DNA of 64,000 bases from Hydrogenophaga sp. Root209 (GTDB lineage Bacteria > Pseudomonadota > Gammaproteobacteria > Burkholderiales > Burkholderiaceae_C). Below the pieces are notes generated by a model, which ran no database searches, was not told where the DNA came from, and saw only the letters and a list, made by a program, of their open reading frames with translations. Where the stretch lies: contig NZ_LMIE01000003.1 in NCBI RefSeq assembly GCF_001428625.1, positions 115,889 through 179,888 of the forward strand, written 5' to 3'. A program made the translations under genes and the position numbers. This document shows, in pieces, positions 8,710 to 17,462 of this stretch; position 1 is the first letter of the stretch, and the number at the start of each line of letters is the position of its first letter.

Positions 8710-9930
8710 TCAGATCACCCCTTTTTGTCGGAGCTCGGTCAAGCGCGCTTCGCTCAGAGACAACCGCTCGCGCAACACCTCTTCGGTGTGCTCCCCCAGC
8801 ATCGGCGGTGCTCGGTGGTATTGCACGGGTGTGGCCGAGAACTTCACCGGGTTGGCCACCTGTGGCACCGTGCCGGTCGCCGCGTGGTTCATCTCCATCT
8901 GCATCCCCCGGTGAACGATCTGCGGGTCGGAGAACACGTCAGCAAAACCGTTGATGGGCCCACTCGGCACACCAGCAGCCTCGAAGGCTTCATGCCAATG
9001 GCGCACATCACGCCGTACCAATTGTTCGGCCAACATGGGCACCAGCACCAGACGGTGTTGAGCCCGCAGGGGGTTGGTTCTGAATCGTTCATCACTGGCC
9101 AGTTCAGGCACGCCCAGCACCCGACAGAAAGCGACAAACTGCGTGTCATTGCCAACCGCCACCACGATCTGGCCGTCAGCGCATTCAAAGGATTGCCAAG
9201 GGCAAGTGATGGGAGATGCATTGCCCAGGCGGGGTGGCTGCTGCCCCGACAACAAATACATCATGGCCACATGCGAAATGGAAGCCACCTGGGCATCGAG
9301 CAGCGCAAGGTCGATATGCTGCCCCTCACCTGAAACCATGTCCCGGTGGCGCAGGGCAGCCAGGATGGCGCTCACAGCGTAGAAACCCGCGGTGATGTCG
9401 CCCACCGAGTAGCCCACGCGCATGGGACCACCGCCTGGTTCACCGCCGGCGTGACCGGTGATGCTCATCAGTCCGCTCATCGACTGAAAAAGGGGGTCGT
9501 AGCCCGGCAGGTGGCTGTAGGGGCCGGACTGACCGAATCCGCTGATCGAGCAGTACACCAGCCGAGGATTCACCGCGTGCAAGGCAGAAAAATCCAGTCC
9601 GTATCTGGCGAGATCACCAGCCTTGAAGTTCTCGATCACGATATCGCTGCTGGTCGCCAGCTCGCGCACCAGCGCCTGGCCAGCGGGTTGGGCGATGTCG
9701 ATCGTGATGGAACGTTTGCCGCGGTTCATTGCCAGAAAAGACGAGGTTTCAGAGGTCTCGTTGCCTCGCGCGTCGCGTGCCCTCAAGCCTTGATGTCTTA
9801 CATCGTCGCCACGGCCGGGACGTTCAACCTTGACGACGTCTGCGCCAAAGTCGGCCAGCATCTGCGCGGCCCAAGGGCCGGAAAAAACGCGACTCAGATC
9901 CAGCACACGTACGCCATTCAAACTGCTCAT
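8710..9930 (-). CDS. class III (CaiB/BaiF) CoA-transferase
   Basis: A 406-residue family III CoA-transferase, which moves CoA from one acyl-CoA to a free acid. The N-terminal motif GVRVLDLSRVFSGPWAAQML, then DVVKVERPGRGDD, the strand NRGKRSITIDI and SGFGQSGPYSHLPGYDPLFQ are diagnostic; the catalytic aspartate should be D145 (in GYDPLFQS). I start at 9930 because AGAGGA lies 8 bases upstream of that ATG; the frame extends 9 codons further. It is followed after one base by the fused acyl-CoA dehydrogenase and preceded by another CoA-transferase of the same family that is only distantly similar, so the operon carries a pair. Donor and acceptor acids are unknown. Confidence 0.92.
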   Translation of the reverse strand: MSSLNGVRVLDLSRVFSGPWAAQMLADFGADVVKVERPGRGDDVRHQGLRARDARGNETSETSSFLAMNRGKRSITIDIAQPAGQALVRELATSSDIVIENFKAGDLARYGLDFSALHAVNPRLVYCSISGFGQSGPYSHLPGYDPLFQSMSGLMSITGHAGGEPGGGPMRVGYSVGDITAGFYAVSAILAALRHRDMVSGEGQHIDLALLDAQVASISHVAMMYLLSGQQPPRLGNASPITCPWQSFECADGQIVVAVGNDTQFVAFCRVLGVPELASDERFRTNPLRAQHRLVLVPMLAEQLVRRDVRHWHEAFEAAGVPSGPINGFADVFSDPQIVHRGMQMEMNHAATGTVPQVANPVKFSATPVQYHRAPPMLGEHTEEVLRERLSLSEARLTELRQKGVI

Positions 9931-10025
9931 CGCATCGATCCTCTTGTGTATTGCCATCGTCTGTGCATGGATCGGAATTTAGATGCGTGCGCACCATCGA
10001 GCCAGACACCCGACAGGCAAAGCAG

Positions 10026-11204
10026 CTATGCGCCGTCCGCATGCGGCGCCTGAGCGAAGCGCAGAATGTCCGCGCGGTGTTGGTCAAGCTGCGGCACAGC
10101 GGGCAACCGGGCCGGGTAGCCACATGTCGAGAGCAGAATGGGTGTCACGGGCGCACGTTGTCCGCCCGCTCCCTCGATCTCGGCCATGACGCCACGACTG
10201 ACGACCTGCGAATCCGCCAACATGGCCGCCACATCGTTGAGCGGACCAGCGGGAACGCCAGCAGCATCGAGCAGGGCGAGCCAATGTGCCACTGGCGCAG
10301 TGACCAGCACGCGCTCGATCACCGCCTTGAGATCGGCCTGGTGGCGAACACGCTGCGCTCTTTCAGAGAACCGTGCGTCCTGCTGCAGCTCGGGCTGGCC
10401 CAGCACTCTGGCGAGGCTGGCGAACAGGTGGTCGGAGCCCGCCGCAATCACCAGGTGCCCATCGGCCGCATGAAACGAATCAAAGGGAGCGGTGCCCGGG
10501 TGGCGCGAGCCGAGCGGTCCAGGTGAAACGCCCGAACACCAGTACTCAGGAATGGCCCCTTCAAGCAGGGCAATCTGGGTCTCCAGCATCGACACATCGA
10601 CATGGCAGCCTCGACCCGTTCGTTCGCGTTGCAACAATGCCGCCTGTATGCCGTTGCAGGCGAACAGCGCCGCAGAAAGATCACCGATGGACGAGCCCAC
10701 CCGCACTGGCTCCGCGTCCGGGTGGCCCGTGATGCTCATCATGCCGCTCATGCCCTGCACCACCACGTCGTACGCTGCGCGGGTTCGGTAGGGGCCGGTC
10801 TGCCCGAAACCCGAAATGGACGCCAGCACCAGTGCCGGGTGCCGCGCTGACAACCACTCGTATCCGTAGCCCATCTTGTCCAGAACGCCCGGTCGGAAAT
10901 TTTCCACCAGCACGTCGGAACGCGGCAGCAACTGCTCGAACACAGTCCGATCGGCGGGCTGCTTCAGGTCGAGCGCAATCGATTCTTTGCCCCGGTTGAT
11001 GGCCGCAAAGTAGGCCGATCTGCCGTCAGCACCCATGGGCAGAAAATGCCGGGCCTCGTCACCGCCGTTGGGCAGCTCGACCTTGATCACGCGGGCGCCC
11101 AGGTCGCAAAGCATCATCGTGCAGTACGGCCCTGACAGCACCCGGCTCAGATCCAGCACCACCAGGCCGGCCAACGGTCCATCGCCTTCGCGATTCTTCA
11201 ACAT
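10026..11204 (-). CDS. class III (CaiB/BaiF) CoA-transferase, first gene of the minus operon
   Basis: A 392-residue family III CoA-transferase. Key stretches are LAGLVVLDLSRVLSGPYCTM, VIKVELPNGGDEARHF, INRGKESIALDLKQP and ISGFGQTGPYRTRAAYDVVV, with D146 as the predicted aspartate that carries the acyl-anhydride intermediate. The start at 11204 is favoured by GGAGA upstream; the frame runs 11 codons further without a better site. It is the promoter-proximal gene of the operon that continues through the second transferase, the fused acyl-CoA dehydrogenase, the hydrolase-fold protein and MaoC. It is divergent from the fumarase-like genes, with a palindromic element between them at 11276-11328. 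Compared with its neighbour at 8710 it is clearly a separate lineage. Confidence 0.92.
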   Translation of the reverse strand: MLKNREGDGPLAGLVVLDLSRVLSGPYCTMMLCDLGARVIKVELPNGGDEARHFLPMGADGRSAYFAAINRGKESIALDLKQPADRTVFEQLLPRSDVLVENFRPGVLDKMGYGYEWLSARHPALVLASISGFGQTGPYRTRAAYDVVVQGMSGMMSITGHPDAEPVRVGSSIGDLSAALFACNGIQAALLQRERTGRGCHVDVSMLETQIALLEGAIPEYWCSGVSPGPLGSRHPGTAPFDSFHAADGHLVIAAGSDHLFASLARVLGQPELQQDARFSERAQRVRHQADLKAVIERVLVTAPVAHWLALLDAAGVPAGPLNDVAAMLADSQVVSRGVMAEIEGAGGQRAPVTPILLSTCGYPARLPAVPQLDQHRADILRFAQAPHADGA

Positions 11205-11275
11205 GCTGTGTCTCCAATATCTGGGGGCCATGCTCACCAGCTATCGGCTGTGCCACAACATCCATGAGCGCAAAG

Positions 11276-11328
11276 CTGTTATGTCGGCATCGCGAGGTCG
11301 TCCATTCACTCGACATGCGACATAGCAG
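11276..11328. promoter_or_regulatory. inverted repeat in divergent promoter region (operator candidate)
   Basis: CTGTTATGTCG at 11276-11286 pairs with CGACATAGCAG at 11318-11328 (10 of 11 positions complementary, 31 bp apart). A second half-site copy, CGACATG, abuts the right arm at 11311-11317, giving a tandem CGACATG-CGACATA. It lies between divergent CoA-transferase and hydratase genes, where a regulator of both operons would bind. No regulator gene is adjacent; the LysR gene at 18948 is one candidate. Confidence 0.45.
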
Positions 11329-11380
11329 GTTTGCCAAAGCGCCCAACACGGCCGCCATGGCGCTTCCTACACTGAGCACC

Positions 11381-12250
11381 ATGCCGATATCCTCAGAGAC
11401 CATCAAGACCGTCACCGCACAGCTGTACGACCGTGCGCTGCGCGGCATTCCCGAGGACGCCGAAGCTGCCCTGCGCTCAGCAAGCCTCAGCGAACGCAAC
11501 GAAACCGCGCGGCACACGCTGAGGCTGATGCTGGAAAGCGCCGACGCAGCCCAGCGTCAGCAGCATTTCGTGTGCTCTGATGCAGGGATTCCGGTGTATT
11601 TCGTCAAGGTTGGCGCCCAGGCAAATTTCGCGGGCGAGGTGCGTCGCGCCATCACAGAAGGCTTCGCTGAACTCGTCGCCAGCATCCAGCCGCCACTGCT
11701 GCCCCACGTGACCCATCCGCTGACCCTGGAGCGTGGGTACCAGGGAAAGGGCATGCCCATCGTCACCTTCGATCTGGTCGACGACTGCGACTTTGTCGAG
11801 ATCATCTGCTCGCCCAAGGCGCTGGGCTCGGGCCGTTGGGCAGCGCTGGAGATCTTCACCCTGCCAGACCTTCAGGTCATCGAAACCTTCGTCATCGATA
11901 CCGTGATCAAGGCGGGCGCCCAGCCCTGCCCGCCGGTGGTGATCGGCGTGGGCGTGGGTGGCACCTTCGACTACGCCGCGAAGATGGCCAAGGAGGCCAC
12001 CCTCCGTCCCATCGGCCAGCGCCACTCCGAACCCATGGTGGCCGCCATGGAACAGCGCTTGGCCGAGGCCGTGAACATGACGGGATTCGGTCCCATGGGT
12101 ACCGGTGGCGACAGCACCGCCATGGCGGTCAACGTGGAGTACTGCGCTGGCCACGGTTTCACCCCGGTCGCTGTCGCCTTCAACTGCTGGATCAACCGCC
12201 GCACCCGTGCCCGCCTGTACAACGACGGTCGGGTCGAGGTGCTTGAGTGA
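11381..12250 (+). CDS. class I fumarase / tartrate dehydratase-type hydro-lyase, alpha subunit
   Basis: A 289-residue iron-sulfur hydro-lyase large subunit of the TtdA / class I fumarase N-terminal family, which adds or removes water from four-carbon dicarboxylates such as fumarate, tartrate or mesaconate. Conserved features include IPVYFVKVG, the stretch PPVVIGVGVGGTFDYAAKMA and GFGPMGTGGDSTAMAVNVEY. Likely 4Fe-4S ligands are C65 (FVCSDAG), C183 (AQPCPPVV) and C255 (EYCAGHG), by analogy with the family. I chose the ATG at 11381 because homologues start near ISSETIKTVTAQLYDRA; the upstream extension of 39 codons has no family match. The beta subunit follows 4 bp after the stop. The real substrate is not determined by sequence alone. 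Confidence 0.85.
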   Translation: MPISSETIKTVTAQLYDRALRGIPEDAEAALRSASLSERNETARHTLRLMLESADAAQRQQHFVCSDAGIPVYFVKVGAQANFAGEVRRAITEGFAELVASIQPPLLPHVTHPLTLERGYQGKGMPIVTFDLVDDCDFVEIICSPKALGSGRWAALEIFTLPDLQVIETFVIDTVIKAGAQPCPPVVIGVGVGGTFDYAAKMAKEATLRPIGQRHSEPMVAAMEQRLAEAVNMTGFGPMGTGGDSTAMAVNVEYCAGHGFTPVAVAFNCWINRRTRARLYNDGRVEVLE

Positions 12251-12254
12251 CGCC

Positions 12255-12893
12255 ATGACGCTGCGGACCCATCAACTCAACTTTCCTTTGAGTCGCAGCG
12301 ATGCACTCAGCCTGAGGGCGGGTGACCAGGTGGTGCTCGACGGCGAGATCGTTGTGACCGCGGGCTTGCCCACCCACCAGCGGCTGTTGCGTTGCCTGGA
12401 CGGCGAGGAACTTTTGCCCATGGATCTTCGCGGCGCCTCGGTGTTCCACCTGGGCAGCTTCACCCGCGAGGTCGAGGGCCGGCTGGAACTGCTCTACCTG
12501 AATCCCACCACCAGCACGCGCTTCAATCCCTATATGCCACGTCTGGTGCGTGGATTCGACTGGCATGCCGTGGGCGGTAAAGGCGGACTGGACACCGCCT
12601 GTTCCCAGGCTCTGCAGGAAGTCGGCTGTGTCTACCTGTCGTTCCTGGGTGGCGGATGCACCCTGCTGTCACAGGCCGTCACCGAGATTCTGGAAGTGGG
12701 CTGGAGCGACATGCTGACGCACTACCGACTGGTGCGTCTGAGGGTGAAAGATCTGGGCCCGGCCACTGTCGCCATCGACGCCCACGGCCGCAGTCTCTAC
12801 GACGAGGAGCATGCGGCTGCCCGGCAACAACGCGGCCAGATTCTGGACCATCTTGCCACCCAGCGGAACAAGGCACGCCAGAGCATCTCATGA
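12255..12893 (+). CDS. class I fumarase / tartrate dehydratase-type hydro-lyase, beta subunit
   Basis: A 212-residue TtdB / class I fumarase C-terminal-domain protein, the partner of the alpha subunit just upstream (gap of 4 bp). It shows LRAGDQVVLDGEIVVTAGLP, the substrate-site segment with AHQ-like THQRLL, YLNPTTSTRFNPYMPRLVRG and FDWHAVGGKGGLD, in the order of the family. In many organisms the two halves are one protein; the split form as here is common for tartrate dehydratase and for fumarases of some bacteria. The start at 12255 is the first ATG after the alpha stop, although the same frame is open further upstream inside the alpha gene. Embedded in a CoA-thioester cluster, it may act on a free dicarboxylate before or after CoA transfer (inference). 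Confidence 0.85.
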   Translation: MTLRTHQLNFPLSRSDALSLRAGDQVVLDGEIVVTAGLPTHQRLLRCLDGEELLPMDLRGASVFHLGSFTREVEGRLELLYLNPTTSTRFNPYMPRLVRGFDWHAVGGKGGLDTACSQALQEVGCVYLSFLGGGCTLLSQAVTEILEVGWSDMLTHYRLVRLRVKDLGPATVAIDAHGRSLYDEEHAAARQQRGQILDHLATQRNKARQSIS

Positions 12894-13016
12894 GCCCCTG
12901 ATTGCCTGCGCAGCGACAAGGCGGGGGACGACCCCCACGGGCTCATCACCCCGCGCCAGTGACCGAAATCAACGTGATCTTGCACCGTGTTGTGCCAACC
13001 CAGGAGTCGTGAAACC

Positions 13017-13691
13017 ATGCCAACAGAAAATGGCTTTACCTGCATCGACGGCGACCGCCTCGACACCGAAACCGCCTACCGCCTGCTGGTCGGCTGCGTC
13101 GTGCCCCGGCCCGTGGCCTGGATCACCTCCGTCAACGGCGATGGCCTGGTGAATGCCGCGCCCTTCAGTTCCTACAACTACGTGGCCACCAGCCCTCCCA
13201 TGCTGGCGGTGAACATCGCCACGCGACCTGGCAGCGGTCTGACCAAGGACACCGCCTTCAACATCGCCCTCACCCGCGAATTTGTCGTCAATGTCGCGAC
13301 CGAGCACGACATGGAATTGATGCACCGCAGCGCGCAGGAGTTCGGGCCCGAGGTGAGCGAACCAGAAGCCCTGGGCATCGCACTTTTGCCCAGCCACCAT
13401 GTGAGGGCACCTCGCATCGCCAGTGCACCGGTGCAGATGGAATGCCGACTCGACCAGATCATCACCCTGGGCAAGGGCATCAACACGCTGTACATCGGGG
13501 AGGTGGTGGCCTTTCACCTGTCTCATGCGGTCTACGACGGCAAGCGGGTCGACTCCGTCGCGATGCGTCCGGTGGCCCGTCTGGGCGGTCCGTTCTACGC
13601 GGGCCTGGGCGAGATCCATCACCGCCCCATGCTGCAGCGCCCCCCCGGTGGTGAAGGCTGGGCGGATACCGCAAGAGCGTCAAGAGACTGA
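13017..13691 (+). CDS. flavin reductase-like FMN-binding protein (DIM6/NTAB family)
   Basis: A 224-residue split-barrel flavoprotein. The FMN-binding pattern is visible as LLVGCVVPRPVAWITSVNGD, then NAAPFSSYNYVATSPPMLAV and NIALTREFVVNVATEHDMEL. Members of this family reduce flavin for a monooxygenase or act as FMN-dependent enzymes on their own. No monooxygenase gene is nearby, so the partner or role is open. The start at 13017 has CAGGAG 10-14 bases upstream; the frame extends 10 codons further without support. It lies 123 bp after the hydro-lyase beta gene and 31 bp before a Bug gene, on the same strand, so it is probably in the same transcript. A small GGGGG-acga-CCCCC hairpin at 12923-12936 precedes it. 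Confidence 0.8.
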   Translation: MPTENGFTCIDGDRLDTETAYRLLVGCVVPRPVAWITSVNGDGLVNAAPFSSYNYVATSPPMLAVNIATRPGSGLTKDTAFNIALTREFVVNVATEHDMELMHRSAQEFGPEVSEPEALGIALLPSHHVRAPRIASAPVQMECRLDQIITLGKGINTLYIGEVVAFHLSHAVYDGKRVDSVAMRPVARLGGPFYAGLGEIHHRPMLQRPPGGEGWADTARASRD

Positions 13692-13722
13692 TTCCCCACA
13701 ACCATACAAACTGGAGACACCC

Positions 13723-14703
13723 ATGTACATCAAATCAAGCACCACCCGTCGCACCTTCGTCATCGTGGGCGCACTTTGTGCGTTGCCGATGGCCCACGCG
13801 CAGTCCGTGTTTCCCGCGCGGCCGATCACGCTGGTTCACCCCTACGCTGCCGGTGGCCCGGCCGACACCATGGCCCGCGCGCTGGCCAAGCAAATGGAAT
13901 CCCGGCTGAAGCAGCCTGTCATCGTCGAGGCCAAGGCAGGCGGCGCAGCCACCATTGGCACTGGCCACGTCGCGAGGTCCAAGCCAGACGGCCACACCTT
14001 GCTCCTCGGCACCTCGGCAGGCCATGTGGTGACGCCGCTCATGCAGCGAATCCCCTACGACGGGATCGGCGACTTCTCATTCATCGCCGTGGTGGCCAAC
14101 CAGCCCAACGTTCTGGTGGCCCACCCCTCGCTGGGCGTGGAGAAGCTGCAAGACTTGGTGGCCCTGGCACGAAAACAACCCGGCACCCTGAACTACGCAT
14201 CCGCCGGCACGGGTGGCGCCACCCACCTGGGCGCCGAAGCTTTCGCTCAGGCGGCCCAGATCAAGATCACCCACGTTCCTTACGGCGGTGCTGCGCCGGC
14301 CCTGAAAGATCTGCTGGGTGGCCAAGTGCAGTTGGGCATGCTCAACCTGGCGGCCACCAAGGCCTTCATCGCTGATGGCCGACTCAAGGCCCTGGCCTAC
14401 GGAGGAGCCATGCCCTCCCCTTTGATTCCCCATGTGCCAACCTTGTCGCAAGCCGGCTACGCTGCCACCGCAACCTCCACCTGGTACACGCTGGCGGCCC
14501 CCAAGGGCACACCCGCCGATGTGATCGAGACGCTGCACCGGGTCGTGGCAGACGCCAGACAGGACCCGGCCTACCTCGCGGTTCTGGATGGCATGGGCGC
14601 CGAGCAGATGGACCTTTCGCCGGCAGAAACCACCGCCTTCGTGAAGCGGGACCAAGCGGCCATGACGACCTTGCTGACCCACTTGAACCTGCTCGCCAAA
14701 TGA
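13723..14703 (+). CDS. Bug-family (TctC) periplasmic solute-binding protein
   Basis: A 326-residue precursor. The leader MYIKSSTTRRTFVIVGALCA then LPMAHAQ is a signal peptide with a twin-arginine flavour. The mature domain starts VFPARPITLVHPYAAGGPAD and carries YDGIGDFSFIAVVANQPNVL, LNYASAGTGGATHLGAEAF and ITHVPYGGAAPALKDLLGGQ, the Bug signatures. GGAGA sits 8 bases before the ATG. It is one of three Bug proteins in the window, each within a different catabolic operon, whereas only one TctAB membrane pair is present (26.5-28.6 kb). Ligand is expected to be a carboxylate metabolised by the adjacent CoA-transferase (inference). Confidence 0.92.
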   Translation: MYIKSSTTRRTFVIVGALCALPMAHAQSVFPARPITLVHPYAAGGPADTMARALAKQMESRLKQPVIVEAKAGGAATIGTGHVARSKPDGHTLLLGTSAGHVVTPLMQRIPYDGIGDFSFIAVVANQPNVLVAHPSLGVEKLQDLVALARKQPGTLNYASAGTGGATHLGAEAFAQAAQIKITHVPYGGAAPALKDLLGGQVQLGMLNLAATKAFIADGRLKALAYGGAMPSPLIPHVPTLSQAGYAATATSTWYTLAAPKGTPADVIETLHRVVADARQDPAYLAVLDGMGAEQMDLSPAETTAFVKRDQAAMTTLLTHLNLLAK

Positions 14704-14825
14704 GTGACCGGCTTGCATCGATCTGAGTGAATTGCGTGAGTCCGCATCTCAGGATTGCTTCGCAGCCTATAGCCCCACGGCGCGATGCGGCCTAGAGTCG
14801 AACCGAATCTCATCGACACATTCCC

Positions 14826-16061
14826 ATGCACATGAACACCTCCACCGGCCCCTTGTCACACGTGAAGGTCCTGGACCTCAGCCGCATTCTGGCAGCGCCT
14901 TGGGCGGCCCAGGTTCTGGCGGACCTGGGCGCCGACGTCATCAAGGTTGAGCGCCCCGGTGCCGGCGATGACACCCGCTCCTGGGGCCCCCCTTTCCTCA
15001 AGAGCGCCGATGGGCAGAACACCAAGGAAGCGGGTTACTACCTCGCTGTCAACCGCGGCAAGCGCTCCATCACCTTGAGCCTGGACAAGCCCGAGGCCCA
15101 GCGCATCGTGCGCGAGCTTGCCCAGCAAGCCGACATCGTGCTTGAGAACTACAAGGCCGGCACGCTGGCGCGCTATGGGCTGGACGAAGCTTCGCTGCGC
15201 CAGCTCAATCCACGCTTGATCTATTGCTCGGTCACAGGCTTCGGGCAAACCGGCCCACGCCGTGACCAACCGGCTTACGACTTCCTGATCCAGGCCATGG
15301 GTGGCCTGATGAGCATCACCGGAGAAAAAGATGGCAAACCCGGTGGTGGCCCCCAGAAGGTGGGTATTCCCATCGTCGATCTGATGACCGGCATGTACAC
15401 CGCCGTGGCGGTGCTGGCAGCAATGGCTCGGCGCAACGAAACCGGCGTCGGCGACTACATCGACATCGGCATGCTGGACGTGCAAGTGGCGACCCTGTCC
15501 AACCAGGCCATGAACTACCTGGTGTCGGGCAAGGTGCCGGCGCGCAACGGCAACGCGCACCCCAACATCCAGCCCCAGGACGTATACGGCTGCGCCGACG
15601 GGGACGTGATCCTGGTGGTCGGCAACGACGGTCAATTCGCGAAACTCTGCGAGGTGCTCGGGCACAACGAATGGCCCCTGGACGAACGGTTTTCCACCAA
15701 CGCACAGCGGGTGCGCAACATCGCCGAGCTGTCGGCCATGTTGCGCGAAGCCTTCGGGCAGCGGCAGCGCGACGACATGATCGACGCGCTGGACAAGGCC
15801 GGCGTGCCCTGCGGCCCGATCAACAACGTGGGCGAGGTGTTCAAGGATCCCCAGGTGGTGGCGCGGGGCATGCTCAAACACGTGCCCCACCCCAGTGGAG
15901 TGGATGTTCCCCAGGTGGCCAGCCCGATGCGGTTTGGCAATACCCCGCTGCAGACACTGTCGCCGCCACCGCTGCTGGGCCAGCACACCGAGGCCATCCT
16001 GTCGGAGCTGGGCTATGGTCACACCGACATTGAGGCCTTGCAGGCCGCAGGGGTGGTTTGA
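14826..16061 (+). CDS. class III (CaiB/BaiF) CoA-transferase
   Basis: A 411-residue family III CoA-transferase with VKVLDLSRILAAPWAAQVLA, DVIKVERPGAGDDTRSWGPP, NRGKRSITLSLDKPEAQRIV and VTGFGQTGPRRDQPAYDFLI; D152 is the expected catalytic aspartate. It resembles the transferase at 52769 (shared GGGPQKVG and AYYL/GYYL motifs) more than the pair at 8.7-11.2 kb, and that subgroup contains succinyl-CoA-dependent dicarboxylate transferases. It follows the Bug gene by 122 bp, and its stop overlaps the ATG of the GST-like gene by one base (TGATG), so translation is coupled downstream. Acceptor acid unknown. Confidence 0.92.
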   Translation: MHMNTSTGPLSHVKVLDLSRILAAPWAAQVLADLGADVIKVERPGAGDDTRSWGPPFLKSADGQNTKEAGYYLAVNRGKRSITLSLDKPEAQRIVRELAQQADIVLENYKAGTLARYGLDEASLRQLNPRLIYCSVTGFGQTGPRRDQPAYDFLIQAMGGLMSITGEKDGKPGGGPQKVGIPIVDLMTGMYTAVAVLAAMARRNETGVGDYIDIGMLDVQVATLSNQAMNYLVSGKVPARNGNAHPNIQPQDVYGCADGDVILVVGNDGQFAKLCEVLGHNEWPLDERFSTNAQRVRNIAELSAMLREAFGQRQRDDMIDALDKAGVPCGPINNVGEVFKDPQVVARGMLKHVPHPSGVDVPQVASPMRFGNTPLQTLSPPPLLGQHTEAILSELGYGHTDIEALQAAGVV

Positions 16062-16669
16062 TGATGCAGCTTCACTGGTCCCCCAAGTCACCCTACGTGC
16101 GCAAGGTCATGGTGTGTGCCCACGAGCTCGACCTGCTGCCCCAACTGGAGCTGGTACGTTCCGTGGCCGCCATGCTCAAGCCCAACGAACGCCTGATGCG
16201 GGACAACCCCCTGTCCAAAATTCCCACGCTGGTGCTGGACAACGGTTTCACCCTGTTCGACTCGGGTGTGATCTGCGAGTACCTGGATGATCTGGCCAAA
16301 GGTTCGCTGTTCCCCAAGGACGGGACCTCCCGATGGCCGGCGCAGCGCTGGCAAGCCTTCGGCAACGGTCTGCTGGACGTGCTCATCCTCTGGCGCAACG
16401 AACGCGAACGCGAGACACCCCTGCAGCCGCTGCTGGATGCCTTCGCGCTCAAGACAGAGGCCTGTCTGCGCCAGCTGGATGCCGAAGCGGCGTCCCTGAC
16501 CGATGCGCCCCTTACCATCGGGCACATTGCCATCGGCTGCGCCCTGGGCTACATCGACTACCGTTTCGACAGCCTGGGCTGGCGTGCCAAAGCCCCTCGG
16601 CTCGCCACCTGGCACCACACGCTGCGTCAGCGCCCATCCTTCGAGGCCACGGAGCCCATCGATGGCTGA
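16061..16669 (+). CDS. glutathione S-transferase family protein
   Basis: A 202-residue protein with a thioredoxin-fold N-terminus and helical C-terminus. The glutathione-binding region shows MQLHWSPKSPYVRKVMVCAH, then NPLSKIPTLVLDNGFTLFDS and GVICEYLDDL, where the cis-proline and the Glu/Asp-Ser motif (here DS) are in place. The C-terminal half contains APLTIGHIAIGCALGYIDYR, the usual N-capping region. The ATG used overlaps the CoA-transferase stop; a second ATG follows at once. It overlaps the enoyl-CoA hydratase gene by 8 bp. In such a cluster it might detoxify or isomerise a reactive intermediate, but that is a guess. Confidence 0.85.
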   Translation: MMQLHWSPKSPYVRKVMVCAHELDLLPQLELVRSVAAMLKPNERLMRDNPLSKIPTLVLDNGFTLFDSGVICEYLDDLAKGSLFPKDGTSRWPAQRWQAFGNGLLDVLILWRNERERETPLQPLLDAFALKTEACLRQLDAEAASLTDAPLTIGHIAIGCALGYIDYRFDSLGWRAKAPRLATWHHTLRQRPSFEATEPIDG

Positions 16670-17462
16670 ACATGGTGATCCTCAGGAGACAACGGCATCG
16701 GCCGTCGTCTGCAGCCGACACGGTCCGGTGGGATTGCTCAGCATTTGTCGGCCTGAGCGCCGCAACGCCCTGAACCTGCGCGTCAAGCGCGCCATCGTCG
16801 AACATCTCCAGCGCCTTGGCGCAGACGCGGCTGTGCGCGCCGTCGTCATCACCGGCTCGGACGGCTACTTCGTGGCCGGCACCGACATTGCCGAGATGGA
16901 GCACATGTCACCCACCGACCACGTGCTGGGCGCCACGGATGAGGTGTTCCATGTCATCCGGCGCTCGTCCAAACCCGTCATCGCTGCGGTCGAAGGCTAC
17001 GCACTGGGGGGAGGCTGTGAACTCGCGTTGGCCTGCGACATCGTCATCGCCGCCGAGGACGCCCGTTTCGGACAACCGGAGATTCGTGTGGGCATCATGC
17101 CCGGCGCAGGTGGCACTCAACACCTGCTGCGCGCGGCCGGCCGCTACAAGACGTTGCTGTGGTCCTTGACCGGCGACATGATCCCGGCGCGCGAGGCTTA
17201 CCTGGCCAACCTGGTCAGCGAGTTGGTACCCAAGGGTGAAGCACTCACACGGGCCATGGCCATTGCCGAGCAGATCGCCGGCATGCCACCCTTGGCGGTG
17301 CAATCCATTCGCGACGCCGTTCGCTGGGGAGGTGACGCGCCGCTGGAGTCGGCCCTGGCCATCGAGCGTCGCTTGTTCGAGCGCCTGTTCGACAGCCGGG
17401 ACCAGAAGGAAGGCATGCGCGCCTTTCTGGAGAAGCGGGCTCCCGCGTACCAGGGCCGCTGA
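16662..17462 (+). CDS. enoyl-CoA hydratase/isomerase (crotonase family)
   Basis: A 266-residue crotonase-fold protein. The oxyanion-hole strands are GYFVAGTDIAEMEHM and AVEGYALGGGCELALACDIV, and both hydratase glutamates are present: E120 in GGGCELAL and E140 in RFGQPEIRVGIMPGAGGTQ. That supports a true hydratase rather than an isomerase. The start at 16662 lies inside the GST gene (8-bp overlap), giving the usual N-terminal length; the open frame extends further upstream only as a shadow. It is the last gene of the plus-strand operon and faces the amidohydrolase gene, with a palindromic hairpin across both stops. A second crotonase at 21889 lacks one of the two glutamates. Confidence 0.9.
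   Translation: MAEHGDPQETTASAVVCSRHGPVGLLSICRPERRNALNLRVKRAIVEHLQRLGADAAVRAVVITGSDGYFVAGTDIAEMEHMSPTDHVLGATDEVFHVIRRSSKPVIAAVEGYALGGGCELALACDIVIAAEDARFGQPEIRVGIMPGAGGTQHLLRAAGRYKTLLWSLTGDMIPAREAYLANLVSELVPKGEALTRAMAIAEQIAGMPPLAVQSIRDAVRWGGDAPLESALAIERRLFERLFDSRDQKEGMRAFLEKRAPAYQGR

Noticed and set aside
12923-12936. GGGGG-ACGA-CCCCC hairpin as a terminator after the hydro-lyase genes
   Set aside because: A 5-bp stem with no T-run in a GC-rich region; the next gene on the same strand is only 81 bp on, so no clear reason for termination.
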